Part shown: positions 36,823 through 48,671 of the stretch, piece by piece
How the letters are laid out: each line of letters begins with the position of its first letter
How positions within the stretch are numbered: position 1 is the first letter of the stretch
NCBI RefSeq assembly: GCF_021347895.1
Contig: NC_067121.1
Location: forward strand, 17,743,962-17,807,961
Length of the DNA: 64,000 nucleotides
Direction: 5' to 3'
Source of the DNA: Acanthochromis polyacanthus
Lineage: Eukaryota > Chordata > Actinopteri > Pomacentridae
Notes under the pieces: model-generated
What the model saw: the letters and a program-made list of their open reading frames with translations, nothing else
What the model was told of the DNA's origin: nothing
The model's database searches: none
Program-made: the position numbers and the translations under genes

Positions 36823-39800
36823 TCAGCTCTTCTCAGACTGGTCCATGTCATCTGTGCTAAAGCTGAAGGGCTTATCATAGCCCATCAGATGGTTGTAGTC
36901 ATGTGGGATGGGGAACAAGTCCGGGTTTACCAAGAGTCCGACTTTGTCAGCATAGAAGGTGGTGAACATCTTGCTCACAGCTGGGATCCTGACCTGGCTC
37001 TGGTGGAATTCCCACTTTGTTTCAGTGAGGAAAACACTGTAGGTGATGGCAGTGTAAGTATCTCTGTCTGGGTTGTGGTACAGGCGGATCACGTAGCCCT
37101 TGGTAATGAGGTGGAGGAGGACGGGGGTGAGGAAGGTAAAGACACCGATTACTCCGCAGAAAGCGGCCTGGAGGGCGAAGCTCTGGACTCCTAGTCCCGT
37201 TTTCAGGAGCATTTGCGGCATGAGGAAGAGGCTGGCCCCACTGGTGCTGTAAGAGAAGAACTTCACCCCTGACAAAACACAGAGAACAAGTCAGGTTTTT
37301 ACAGAACACTATATTGAAAACAGGGAGAGGAAGAGACTCACTGATCTCAAATGATGGGAAAAATGTGACATGCTTATGTAGGTTTAGTCATGTTTTTTTT
37401 TAACCATTTGCCCTATTAAACATAACAGTAAATTACCTTTAAAGTGCATATACACTACCAGTCAACGTTTGGACCCATCTTCTTATTCAATGCTTTTTTA
37501 TTTATTTGCATTATTTTCTACATTGTAGATTAATACTGAAGATTAACACTTTTTTGTTTACAACATAATTCCATATGTGTTCTTTAATAGTTCTGATGTC
37601 TTTAGTATTAATCTACAATGCATAAAATCATTTAATAAAAAACACTGAATGAGGTGTGTCCAAACTTTAGCCTGGTAGTCTATTTGGGATGATTTAACAT
37701 CATTACAGAATTTTATTGGTGTTATATTGCATTCTAGTAACCGTATTTACTGGTATTTGCTAATTCTAGCGCAACAGCAAACCACAGAAGACATTCGGAT
37801 ACACTTAATAAAAAATATGGGATGCACCTTAATCGTGTGCTGGCGCTTCTAAATGCAGAAGTTGGGCTCCAAGTGCAACTGATGTAAAAAGTTAGTGTGG
37901 AGCACTACATATTTTTGCAGCTCTGTGTGAGCATATCATTAACAGTACAAAATGACAGACCATTAATAATTTGTCCATCTAAACAATCCTGATGCTGGTT
38001 AAAATACTGATAGTAATATATTCATTTTATTTTCAGCTTTGATCTGCCTTCAATATAGACACAAATCCCTTTAAGTGTTGCTGAACTGAAGGCATTAAAG
38101 TATCTAACAGAACACCACTGGTACGTAGGGCGGAGGTTACTTTGGTCATGTGGTGGGAGAAGGAGGGTGTCACAAACACAAAGTCGATGGGCTGTGTTCT
38201 GAAGAGACACCCAAGAATTGTAAACTGGTCTCAATTCATTCGTATCCAAGTGTCCAATCATTAATGAAGCAGCTTCAACAAATTCCAGCTACCAGATGAC
38301 ACAGTGACATCTGGTGGCCTGAATAGCAGAGCACCACCAGAGTAAGTGTACACATTCCCATGCTTGACAACAAAAATCTAGAACATATACTCAACTGAAT
38401 AATACACTCCGTCACTGTAGCTAAGGCTGCCCGTTGTGGAGAAATTTGATACACGCCAAATTCCTCCAAAAATAGATTTCCTAAATGAATGAAAATTAAT
38501 TGGTCCATTTATCCCAAACCAATGATGAATATTTTTTTTATTCTTATAGGCATAAAGAAAAAAAAAAGAATTTGATTTTCACAAATTTTGCCTGATGAAG
38601 GCGGCTTGAGGACTGAAATGTGTCATTAAAGTGAGATCAAATGATGAACAGTGTGTAGTTTTCATTTTTGATCTTACACACCTGCAACCAAGACATGTAG
38701 TGTGAAACTATTTCAGCAAAATTTAGATGGGACACAATGACTGACTGACCCCGAACAGCAGTGCCCAGGCTGCCAGTGTAAATGAGGTTCCCCTCACTGG
38801 AGTGGGGCGGTGTGGAGAGACAACGTGTGGATGGACAGTGGGACAGCACCTATTCAAAAAAGCAGAAGAAAAACACACAATATGGCAGGTTATTTGTTTG
38901 TTTGTTTTTTGTCTGCATGCATATGTTTAGTCATGAAACAGCATTTTTATGAGAGAGTTTGTACATATATTTCACAAAGTTGCTTCTATCATAAAAACTG
39001 TGCTCAGTATAATGCAGTCATACAACTCCTTCAACACTGACCTCACGATGATGAATATAAAATTGCAGGTACACTCGTCAGACAGTGTCAACAACTACTA
39101 AGTGTCTCAGAAAGGCTAAAGTTATGGCATACACTACCATTCAAAAGTTTAGGGTCACTTAGAAATGTCCTTATTTTGAAAGAAAAACAATTCTTTTTTC
39201 AATGAAGATAACGTTAAATGAATCGGAAATACGGTCTAGACTTTGCTAATGTGATAAATGACTATTCTAGCTGGAAACAGCTGATTTTTAATGAAATATC
39301 TACATAGGGGTGCAAAGGAACATTTCCATACAAAAAATATATAAAATCAACTTTATATTTTTTGTTTCACAGTCTTGATACTGTTCATGTTTACGTATAA
39401 AAGAGAAGAAAAGTACTGGTGTTGATGTTGCAGATCTTGTGTCAGGTCTGCTAAGGAGTATTAATTAAATACCTGCAGCACCAGACAGCAACAAGATCCA
39501 AAAAAGCATCTCCAGAGCAAGGGAATTTCCTGCACTGGCAAAACAATAGTAACTTCATTGTTTATCCTATAGACTATCCTGGACATTCAGACCGATGGAG
39601 ACTGATCAGGATATCACACCACATAAAACCACAGTGTGTCCTTTTCTTCATCTCAGACAGATGAGCTGTTTCTCACTGAGTCACAGTTTATCAGTTGCAG
39701 CTAAATCATTTGGTACAAAGAAGCCATTCATTGTACTGTTGGGAAAGCAGGAGTTTGATTATCATCACGCATGAAAGAAGTTTCCCTCTTTAGAAATTAG

Positions 39801-40009
39801 GAATTTATACATAAGCACACTGCGGCATGCAGGTACGCAGCGGCTTTGAGCTCTGCAGATCGCATTATTTTCTTAGTTATATTTTTTCTGTTTTTTTTTT
39901 TTTTTGAAAGTTTATTTTGAACATTTTAACATAAAAAGAAAACAGGAACAAAACACAATGAACAAATTGCTCAAACTTCTCCCGCTTATAAACAATAATA
40001 ATGACAACA

Positions 40010-40051
<42 letters not shown>

Positions 40052-40812
40052 GTGTGCGTGATTTAGAATAGATATACACCAATATGCCCGTTTACATTCA
40101 TGCAAAAGGACCTAATCACAGCAAAACACAACAGAAAGAAAAGACCTAACTAATAATTTATTTATTTGTTTGTTAGGGTGATAGCAGTGGCTAAGAGGGT
40201 GGTCTTGTGTCTGGTGGTATAACGAGGCTGTCATTTGTTTAGACAGTTTTAAAAGCAGCTACTAGTTCAGATTTAGCCTTTTGTTGATAGTGAATTGTTA
40301 TGTATTATAAGTCACTTAACGTGCTGTCCAAGTATCGCGTGAATACCGTCGCTGTGGTGGATATGTCTGAAAGGAGCTTTGAGGAACATAATGTTGAAGC
40401 GTCCTGTATCTTAATATCAAAAGGACGTCCCTTTAAGAGACTGATGAAGCAGCAGCGTTGCATACCATATGTCTGACAAGAGCGGGAGTCCTGCATTCAC
40501 ACAGTGAGCTACCAAACAGCTAACTCCTACAAGTTTTGGCATCATTCGTGTCGCTTAAACATGTCCAGTAAGACAAAAGCGTGCTGAATACACTCCTCAT
40601 GCCTCTGTGAATCCGGCAGTGTGGTGGTGTGAGTTAAATACCTGGCTTAGCATGGGAAATGACCTTCTGACGGCATGGAGAGTTAGCTGCTTCTCTCTCC
40701 CTCCTCCGCCGCTGGACACGGCGAGCCGCGCAGCGTGTCTCAGCTGGAGGTTAGTGAACGACTGAGGAACACTACACGCTCGTAATGAACGGAGGATATT
40801 TACAGACAGCAT
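36823..40812 (-). CDS. tmem70: TMEM70, mitochondrial ATP-synthase assembly factor
   Basis: Three minus-strand exons, 40812-40642, 38849-38750 and 37268-36823, with GT-AG introns and phases 0 and 1, give 238 aa; the human protein is of similar size and also has three exons. Exon 1 is a mitochondrial targeting region rich in R, S and L without acidic residues at its start ([20 protein letters not shown]). Exon 2 ends in [15 protein letters not shown]. Exon 3 has the membrane hairpin ([13 protein letters not shown], then [20 protein letters not shown]) and the conserved tail with [25 protein letters not shown] and HLMGYDK. In vertebrates TMEM70 sits in the inner mitochondrial membrane and helps assemble the c-ring of complex V. 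The start is the ATG at 40812, in a GC-richer first-exon region. No lesion is seen; this is the most secure host gene in the window. Confidence 0.95.
37452..37682. mobile_element. Tc1-type MITE in tmem70 intron 2
   Basis: Ends ACACTACCAGTCAACGTTTGG and, inverted, CTACCAGGCTAAAGTTTGGAC; internal ATTAATCTACAATG / CATTGTAGATTAATA are also mirrored. About 230 bp, TA-rich flanks, non-coding. It lies in the intron between tmem70 exons 2 and 3. Confidence 0.8.
37690..38745. other. tmem70 intron 2, remainder
   Basis: No separate gene or clear repeat beyond the MITE at its 3' end. Confidence 0.5.
39128..39330 (-). repeat. Tc1-type MITE (CAAAAGTTT family), copy 2, in tmem70 intron 1
   Basis: CATACACTACCATTCAAAAG then GGGTCACTTAGAAATGTCC, the inverse of the end of the 56045-56272 copy, followed by GATAAATGACTATTCTAG and AAACAGCTGATTTTTAATG. 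It is truncated after about 200 bases. Confidence 0.8.
40010..40052. repeat. (TAA)n microsatellite in tmem70 intron 1
   Basis: About 14 uninterrupted TAA units, next to a poly-T run at 39891-39905. Confidence 0.95.
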
Positions 40813-40982
40813 TGTCGATTTGTTCTCGACCCGGACTCACTCATTCAACTGCAAACTTCACTCACGCTGAAAAATCCTGCTTCTTCTTCTTCTTTTTGTT
40901 TAATGGCAGTTGGCACGCAACTTTAGGTGCATTACCGCCACCTTCTGGAATGGAGTGTGGGGCAGGAAGGCCCCAGCAGTCC

Positions 40983-42743
40983 TTAAACCCTCTCTCTTAA
41001 ACCTGTTCTTTCCATAAATAAAAGCAATGCTCTAGCAACATGTTTCAAAGATAAATTACTCAAAATTTCCCTGACCTCGAATTTAATTTTACTATCACAG
41101 ACTTTCCTCTTGAATACTCTTCTCTGCTGCTGAAACTTGGGGCAATAAATTAATACATGCTCAACATTCTCCTCCACTCTACAGCATTCACATTCCCCTG
41201 TATTATGCTTTCCAATAATTCTCAGAGTGCTATTCAGCCCTGTGTGCCCGAGTCTTAATCGTGACAAGACATCCTCCTCTTTCCGGCCTAAACAGCTGTG
41301 TTCTCCTAAATTCCCCTCTACACTTCTTTGAATGGAGTAGTAAAAGCGACCTTTCAAGCAGGTATCCCATTGTCTCTGCCATTTATTCTTCATTCGTTCT
41401 TTAACTATTGTTTTAACTTCAGATCTACTATACTTCATGGGAAAGTCAATTACATTTTTAGCAGCCCCTCTTTTTGCATACTTGTCTGCTAACTCATTTC
41501 CATCCACTCCTATGTGTGCCGGAACCCACAAAATAATAACTTGCTTGCCTTGTCTCCCTAGCCTATAACTAACTTGACCAATTTCACAAATAATATCTTG
41601 TCTTGCCTCAGATTTCAAATTTTTAACACTTATTGCTGCACTGCTGGAGTCAGTTGCAATCACAGTTCTCTCTTTTCCATTATCCTCTGTCCAGTTTAAT
41701 GCCAGCAATATTGCTGCCAATTCCCCGGTGTACACTGATAACTTGTCGCTTGTTCTTTTATTAATAGCAATGCCTAATTCAGGAATAACAAAGGACACTC
41801 CAACCTGACCTGTAAGTGACCTTGACGCATCAGTATAAATTACCAAATCATTTGAATAAACATAAGAAATATACCCATTAACAGAACCACTATTACACTT
41901 CTTTCCCAATAAGCTTAGATCCACCTTTATTTCTGTCAGTAACCATGGAGGAGTAAGAGCAATTGAAATCGTTGGACTTATTTCAAGTTGATCTATTCCG
42001 GACTCCTGTGTCATGCTTTCTATTACCCATCCAAAGCTATTAATCTGCACCTTCTCTTTTTCCTGACTTGGCTGCAACACGCTCAACACTGGATGACTTT
42101 GTCTATGTCCCTGTAAGTTAGCCCAGTAAGTCAGAGCTAATTGCATCCTTCTAAAATCTAATGGCATCTCTCCCATCTCCACTTGAATGGCATCTATCGG
42201 GGTTGTTTTCATTGCTCCACAGCATAACCTCAATGCAAGACTCTGAACAACTTCCAACTTTTTCAGGTTGGTCTTGGCTGCTGAACTGTAAACTACACAA
42301 CCATAATCTATCACTGATCTGACCATAGCAATATAAATTGCTTTAAGACAATTCCGGCTAGCTCCCCAGTCCCGACCCCTCAAACATCTCATAATATTTA
42401 TCACCTTCTTACATTTTTCCACCACTTTACTAATATGCAACACCCACGTTAGCCTTGGATCAAACCATATACCCAAATACTTAAATTCACTTACTTTTTC
42501 TAAATTCACCCCATACAGTTTAACATTTGCTTGATCAACCTTTTTTCGTGTAAAAAACATTGTTTTTGTCTTACTGACAGAAAATCTAAAACCCCACCTT
42601 ATAGTCCATTCTTCCACTTTGTGTATAGCTTGCTGCATTTTGCTCACAATAAAATTAATATTTTTACCCCTTTTCCACATTACTCCATCATCTGCAAAAA
42701 GAGAACATCCTACAACATCCTTCAACATTACAAAATATTTCAT
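40983..42743 (-). pseudogene. LINE ORF2, end of RT, RNase H and C-terminal zinc motif
   Basis: It continues ORF2 from CSLFADDG through the thumb (FKYLGIWFDPRLTW) to an RNase H1-like domain: YTDASRS (D), TGELAAILLALNW (E), ATDSSSA (D) and HIGVDGNELADKYAK (D). Near the end is CECCRVEENVEHVLIYC, the cysteine/histidine motif common at the C-terminus of I-group ORF2. It is open for 586 codons to a stop at 40983, a length typical for this part of ORF2. Confidence 0.9.
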
Positions 42744-43854
42744 TTATCATAACACTAAATAACACAGGGCTTACTACACTACCTTGAGGTGTGCCGTTTT
42801 CTACATCATACTTAGCACTAAAATCTTTCCCCACTCGCACTAAAATTTTTCTTTCACTTAAAAAACTTTTCACCCATCCCAACATCTTCCCACAGACTCC
42901 CATCTGATGCAACCTTATGATTAGCCCCTCCCTCCACATCATATCATACGCTTTCTCCACATCAAAGAAAACAGCAATCGCACTCTCCTTATTCACTTGG
43001 GCCTTCCTAATTTCATGTTCCAAAATAACCACAGGATCCAAAGTACTCCTCCCCTTCCTAAACCCATACTGATGGTTTTTAAGTAACTCATACTTTTCTA
43101 AAAAATAACAAAGTCTGTCATTGACCATTTTCTCCATCAATTTACCCACATGGGAGGTCAGTGCAATAGGCCTATAACTCTCAGCTAAACAAGGATCCTT
43201 ACCTGGCTTACAGATTGGTATAACTACAGCTTCCTTCCATTGTTCAGGCAAATAGCCCTCTGTCCACACTTTATTATACAGAACAAGCAAAAAATTTTTA
43301 CATTTACCACTAAGATTCTTTAGCATACTATAGCTAACTTCATCTTTCCCAGGAGTTGTTTTACCACACTTGCTTAACGCGTCATTTAGCTCCTTCATTG
43401 TGAACTCTGTATTAATCACACTATCATTGCCCCCTACATTCTCAAACATATCAATATGACTCCCCACAGTCTCCTCTCTTGCTCTCTTCTCCTCTAAACT
43501 TAGATTACTACTGCTATGAACTTTTACAAAATGTTTAGCTAACAGCTCTGCTTTATCTGAATTTCTAACAACCGTCTGCTCACCATTTTTCATTACTGGG
43601 TAGTTATAACTTTTATAAATTCCTGACATTCTTTTAATTGTTCCCCATACTTGGCTTATAGGTGTCTGCCTACCCAACTTCCCACAATACTCTCTCCAAT
43701 AAGCTCTTTTAGTCCCTTTAATTACTTTCCTTGCCTCTGCTTCCTTCCTTTTGAATTCAATATAGTTTTGATAAGACAGATTTCTTTTAAGACTCTTATA
43801 AGCTTTATTCCTTTCTCGAATAACAGTACTACAATCTTCAGACCACCAAGGCAC
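42688..43854 (-). pseudogene. LINE ORF2, reverse-transcriptase part
   Basis: It begins WWSEDCSTVIRERNKAYKSL, the usual linker before the RT, and contains RT blocks YRPIALTSHVGKLMEKMV, QYGFRKGRSTLDPVV, FFDVEKAYDMMW (first catalytic D) and NGTPQGSVVSPVLF. A frameshift near 42695-42725 precedes the catalytic FADD motif, which is found in the next frame as CSLFADDG. Enzymatic motifs are therefore all present but not in one frame. Confidence 0.9.
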
Positions 43855-44722
43855 AATCTTCCCCTTGCGCCTTCCTTCCTTCCTTCCTTTTAATCGTCTT
43901 TTCTGCTGCTCTTACAATTGCCCTGCAAAAGGACAAATTATAATCGTTAACATTAGATTGCACATTAATACATTCCATTTCCTTGTCACACAATATTCTA
44001 AAACTATTCCAATCTATGTCTTTATAACACCACCTCCTCACTCCCCCTATATCCACATTCTCAATCATTGCACCCACCTCTATACTAATTGGACGATGGT
44101 CACTCCCTATAGTTGTCTCTCTATCCACTTTCCAACTACAAATCCCAGCAATATTTTCAGACACTAAAGTCAAGTCAATAGCTGACTCTGTTCCTCTTTT
44201 AAAATCACACCTTGTTCCACTTCCATCATTCAGGCAAACAAGACTCTTTAAATCCATCATCTCCTCAACCACTGCACCATTCTCATCATTACGACCCCCC
44301 CACAGTGTACTGTGAGCATTAAAGTCACCACAACAAATACATTTGCCCTCAAGATAATTCATAATAACTTCCAATCCTTCCACTGATAACTTTTTACATG
44401 GATTATAAAAATTGACAACAACAACCCTACCCTCCTTACCCCACACTTCGATAACAATAAACTCCAAATCCTTCCCTTTATTTAACACCCTATATTGAAC
44501 ACCAACTTTAATAAAAATAGCACATCCTCCACCATTTCCCCCTTCCCTATCCCTTCGTACACACTGGTATCCTCTAATAACAAAATCTAATGAGGGTTTG
44601 AGTCGAGTTTCCTGAATACAAATTAAATCTGGCTTCACCTCACTGTATTGCACATATCCTTTAAATTCCTGTCCGTTCGCAACAAGGCTCCTGGCATTCC
44701 ACTGAAGAATATTCAGGTCTTC
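43838..44722 (-). pseudogene. LINE ORF2, AP-endonuclease part
   Basis: The frame opens at about 44722 (EDLNILQWNARSLVANGQEF) and runs through the endonuclease signatures IQETRL (metal-binding E), CCGDFNAHS (D/N) and SDHRPIS (catalytic D-H), that is the target-nicking enzyme for target-primed reverse transcription. No ATG precedes the LQWNARS block, so ORF2 may be translated by reinitiation or frameshifting after ORF1. The frame is lost in a GGAA tetranucleotide run (43871-43889 on plus); one unit more or less would rejoin it to the RT frame. Confidence 0.85.
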
Positions 44723-45495
44723 TCACTAATTGCTCCACCCATCTTACTATCCTCCTCCAGCCTCCTGTACACCTGCTCCCATGACACCCCTCTAGCACCC
44801 AGATACATCTCTGCACCCTTTACCACCATCTTGGTCTTATCCACTTTATGCTTTGCCTGCTCATTACAATTAATCACGTAGGACAAAAACATCACTACAT
44901 CCTTTACAGACAAAACAATACCTCTCTCACCCCTACTGGAGCCAATTCTGGACTCATCCATACCAACATTTCTTTGCGTGTGAACCTTCTTCACAGCTTC
45001 TGCGTACGAAATGTTATTTGCCACTTTAACCTTTTCAACCTCAACAGCCTTCTTTCTTACCTCACACCCACCAAACGTCACAGTGTGCTGCCCTCCACAA
45101 TTGCAACACTTCACTGAGGCATTTTCAATACAGTCCTCAATCCTGTGATCTCCTCCACATTTGGAACACTTCTGCTTACCCCTGCACACCGCTGCTATGT
45201 GGCCATAAACCTGACACTTATAACATCGAAGCGGAGGTGGTACATATTCCCTAACCGGGAAACTCAAACAGCCAACTTTCACTCTCTCAGGAATCACATT
45301 ATCTTGAAACTGAATCAAAATCGACCTGCTCTGCACTCTCTGGCCATCAACAGTTCTCATCAACCTTTTAACAGATACAACTCCTGGCCCAAAACTGCTT
45401 TTAAGTTTCTCAAGGTCCTCATCGAATGGAATACCTGTAATAACTCCACGTGACCCTTTCTTCTCACCAACAACTTTACGCTCACTCACAACCAA
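44713..45495 (-). CDS. LINE ORF1 protein (CCHC zinc knuckles), 5'-truncated
   Basis: About 260 codons, nucleic-acid-binding ORF1 of the LINE. It has three knuckles: CYKCQVYGHIAAVC (C-x2-C-x4-H-x4-C), CSKCGGDHRIEDC and CCNCGGQHTVTFGGC. Upstream is an RNA-binding-like region with IPFDEDLEKLKSSFGPGVVS. The open frame begins without an ATG; an in-frame TGA sits in the flanking AT-rich DNA, so the true N-terminus is missing. The stop TGA is at 44715-44713. The ORF2 frame is already open 7 bases before it and is preceded by its own TGA at 44725-44723. Confidence 0.85.
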   Translation of the reverse strand: MVVSERKVVGEKKGSRGVITGIPFDEDLEKLKSSFGPGVVSVKRLMRTVDGQRVQSRSILIQFQDNVIPERVKVGCLSFPVREYVPPPLRCYKCQVYGHIAAVCRGKQKCSKCGGDHRIEDCIENASVKCCNCGGQHTVTFGGCEVRKKAVEVEKVKVANNISYAEAVKKVHTQRNVGMDESRIGSSRGERGIVLSVKDVVMFLSYVINCNEQAKHKVDKTKMVVKGAEMYLGARGVSWEQVYRRLEEDSKMGGAISEKT

Positions 45496-45500
45496 CTTTC

Positions 45501-45910
45501 CATATATATAAAATCATTTTCTGATATATCTTTTTTAATATAGAAGTATTAATTATATTGATAGTCTATATATGATTTATATAATAATTTTCTCTGATAT
45601 ATTGATTATATTAATACTCCACATATGATTTATATATATTATGTTTTCTGATATATTGATTATATTGATACTCCACATATGTAGTATGATTTTCTCTGAT
45701 CTACATCATTCACATATAGATATATAATAGATGAAAGTTATATAACTTTCATCTATTATATATCTATATGTGAATGATGTTGATACTCCATCTATGATTT
45801 GTATATATTCATTTTCTCTGATATATAACTTCTATCTATTGTTTTATATAGAAATATGTGTTCATTAGTCAGTATTTTGTTTATATATGTATATATAGCG
45901 TAATCATGTA
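45501..45910. repeat. AT-rich tandem repeats, TGATACTCCA(C)ATATG units
   Basis: Diverged units of roughly 75 bp, each with TATATTGATACTCCACATATG and GATATATT/TTTCTCTGATAT, repeated about four times. It borders the truncated 5' end of the LINE and encloses the palindrome at 45703-45780. Confidence 0.75.
45703..45780. repeat. 78-bp perfect palindrome
   Basis: Each half is 39 bases with no spacer; the centre is between 45741 and 45742 in GTTATATAAC. I checked all 39 pairs. One outer end is ACATCATTCACATATAGATA and the other is its exact complement. It can form a cruciform or a hairpin. It is flanked by copies of the TGATACTCCA repeat. Confidence 0.95.
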
Positions 45911-46194
45911 TTGTCTCTTCAAATTATTAAAATAATTGACTTTACTGCCATTATCTGCTTCTCTAACATACATTAGTGTGTGTGTGTTTGCAGTGTTTGC
46001 AAAATACCTGTCTACAGTCTAGCTTAATATCAGAATATTATATTACCTATTATTATTATTATCTGTTATTCCCGCTATGAATATTAAAATACACCGAACC
46101 ATTTGTCCTGTATCATAGCTACATGTATGACGTTTGCAGCAAAAAAATAAAAATAAAAAATAAAATAAAAAACGCGTGAAAATCAGTTTAATAT

Positions 46195-46868
46195 CATAGA
46201 CTGTATATATAGTGGACGTAGCATCTGGCTCCAGAATTGAAGCCAACCCAGAAGTGTCAAAAACTTGCAATATCAAGCCGTCCGCTAGGGTTGGCTCCAA
46301 AAAGCTTTTGCTCCATAGACCCCAATTCATTTTTGGAAAAAATAAAATTTGATAGACTGATTTTCTACAGCTCAGGATTTTTTTCCCGTTAGTTTTCATG
46401 GTCAAAATGAGAGATCAGGTGGCCGATCTTAAAATAAATCAATACTGAATTTTAAATAAATCGTTAAAGTTGGCGGAGCCAGGGGGCGTGGCTATACTTG
46501 ATAGACAGCAACAGAAGCCTCTGTGGTAAAATGTGGGCGGGATAAGAGTGTCCTCAGCCAATCCTGCCCCTAGTTGCTCTCCGGTCCAGTCTGTTTGATG
46601 ACACTTTTTACGTCACTGGCTCCAAAAAATCCAAAACGGCGACCAGGAAGTAGCAAAATCCGGGCTTCATTTTCTCGGCGTTGAAACCAACGGGTGACGT
46701 CACGGTAAGTTTACGCCTGTTTAATATTCAGTGTTAAGATGGATTAAATGCGCTGTCAAACAGCGCTGAGTGGAGCGGGTGACCAGACCAAGATGGCGGC
46801 CCCACCGCTCATCAGCCCCAATAGGCAGTAGCGGTCGATGCGGCATCTACTCTTTATATATGTCTATG
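46195..46868. mobile_element. Inverted-repeat DNA element (family B, CATAGAC ends)
   Basis: CATAGACTGTATATATAGTG at 46195 is mirrored by ...TTTATATATGTCTATG ending at 46868. Near the right end is CCAAGATGGCGGCC, the same core as in family A (3174-5799), and the right-arm order (CATAGACATATATAAA, AGTAGATGCC, GCCGCCATCTTGG) parallels family A's left arm. About 674 bp, no transposase. GC-rich internally, with GACGTCAC-like sequence near 46695. The superfamily was not determined and no certain target duplication was found. Confidence 0.65.
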
Positions 46869-46874
46869 GTATGA

Positions 46875-48670
46875 ACGCTCACCTTCCTTACTCAGGTGAT
46901 GCTTGGTTGTGATCTGCATGACTGAGTCTCTTTATCCTCAGCTTGAACCTGCCAGTGCACAGCTGGACACCACTATCTGATACACCCACATGGGGGAGAC
47001 AGCATCCCTCTGTTCAGATTTTCTATACTAGGACATATTAAATCCAACACATCACAAGTTGAGTAAAATATCATAAATCACTTAGACAAAAACAATTAGC
47101 ATGAATTTAATAGTTATTTAAAAATATATTGAACATGAAGGAAAATACAAGGCAGTAATAGCATATTTGAACTTTTTGTTATTTTTTAGTAATACAGGTG
47201 AGTTTATTCTATAAACATGTTAATATATCACATAAATGAGTGAACATTGCACAGCTTTACCTCAAGTACAGATAGACTACTGTATGCAAAACGGAAAAAA
47301 GATATTTATTTCTATTTGGCACGAACAACATATTTTTCCTCATTTCTAAGTCATACATCATCCCACCGCCATGGTTGTGATATTGACAGATTCTAGACAA
47401 TCTCACTGACACAATTAAAAGACAATTTTATGCTGAGATACATATTAAAACATAATTTTATCATACAATTTTCCTCAATGTAATGGCTAATATAAAAAAA
47501 AGGATTATCATGTCATCTGGATTACATGACAGTTCAAACTTTTACTGCATCAGGTTGCAAATGTGTCCTCTAACTCTGGGAATCTTATTTGTAAGATACT
47601 CCCTATCAGCACTTTCCAGTTTACTTCATTGATTGAATATTGATAGAACGCTGAAAGAACAGTGTTAACAATAACAGTGTTAAAGTTTTACAGAGAAAGT
47701 ATAAAAAAAATCGAAACACGGAAATAATAAGTAATGGTTCAAACTTCACAGAACAGAGTATATGCACTATGCTACACGATACAATTATTTTGCATACTAA
47801 TACGTACAGCCCATGAAAATGAAAAAAATAAAATAATACATTATAAATAACAGATGAGACATAGTTTGACAATGCAACTTTGATGCAGAACTCTGCACGA
47901 TAAAATATAATGAAAGATTGTGTGAAAGATTTCATTTAGTCTTTAACTTTAACAAGTGTGACCCTGTGCTGTTCTTTTTTTGTTTCAGTTACTATTGAAT
48001 GACTTTGAAGACACTTTGTTGATTAAAGGTATTTAGGAGAAGCCTGCTTCAGCTGAATCATACTGTAGTAGTCTATTCTGTATAATGTTGTAATTACATT
48101 AAAAAAATAAAGCACATTTAAGTGATATAAGATGTAAACCTACCGATTCAAACACACTGTTGGTACAATTTAAAATACACTGTCAGTGAATGGAATATAT
48201 AGCAAGTTCAACATGCAGTGCATCTGCAACATCTTAGAACGACAACAAGCAAATGCATCAATTATACAGATTAATCATCTTTTGACGCATTTCAGCTCAC
48301 AACAGTATGAGTCATTAGTCTTATCTTTGGATCTTCTCCTGCACTGTGTAAATGTACAAAGAGAATATTCTCCTCAAAAGTATAAAAAAAAGTGATGACA
48401 GTATTTCAGAGGACACCTATACATGTGAGCAGCAGGGTGAAAAATTAAACCAGCAATTTATTTTTGAGCGACCAAACATGAGAGCGGGGAGGTTGCAAAC
48501 ACAACAAAACAATGTGTTCCATTTTCTGGACATTCTAGGTGTAATTTTTTTAAAAGCAACAACTACTATATGAACTGTTGTGATACAGATTTTATCCTGA
48601 ACGATCTGTCTCCATGTCGGGAATAATTAATAATTACAAGTAATTAATGAATTTACCATTGTGTTGTCCA
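46875..48670. other. Long AT-rich stretch without recognised features
   Basis: Only short open frames of low-complexity composition, and no repeat family recognised. It could include the 3'UTR of an unseen gene. Confidence 0.4.
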
Positions 48671-48671
48671 T

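Larger units (their letters stand above)
40878..45500 (-). mobile_element. I/Nimb-like LINE with RNase H, 5'-truncated and frameshifted
   Basis: Reads right to left: ORF1 with CCHC knuckles, then ORF2 with AP endonuclease, reverse transcriptase, RNase H and a terminal CCHC-like motif, and a 3' end with a GAA-rich tail (CTTCTTCTTC on plus at about 40875-40890). An RNase H domain after the RT places it in the I group (I, Nimb, R1/LOA relatives). ORF1 lacks an ATG and its 5' sequence stops at AT-rich DNA near 45500, so the copy is 5'-truncated. Two frameshifts break ORF2. No target-site duplication was recognised. It lies just upstream of the tmem70 first exon, in the same orientation. Confidence 0.9.

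Noticed and set aside
42531..45453. Plus-strand open frames across the LINE
   Set aside because: Shadows of the minus-strand ORF1/ORF2.
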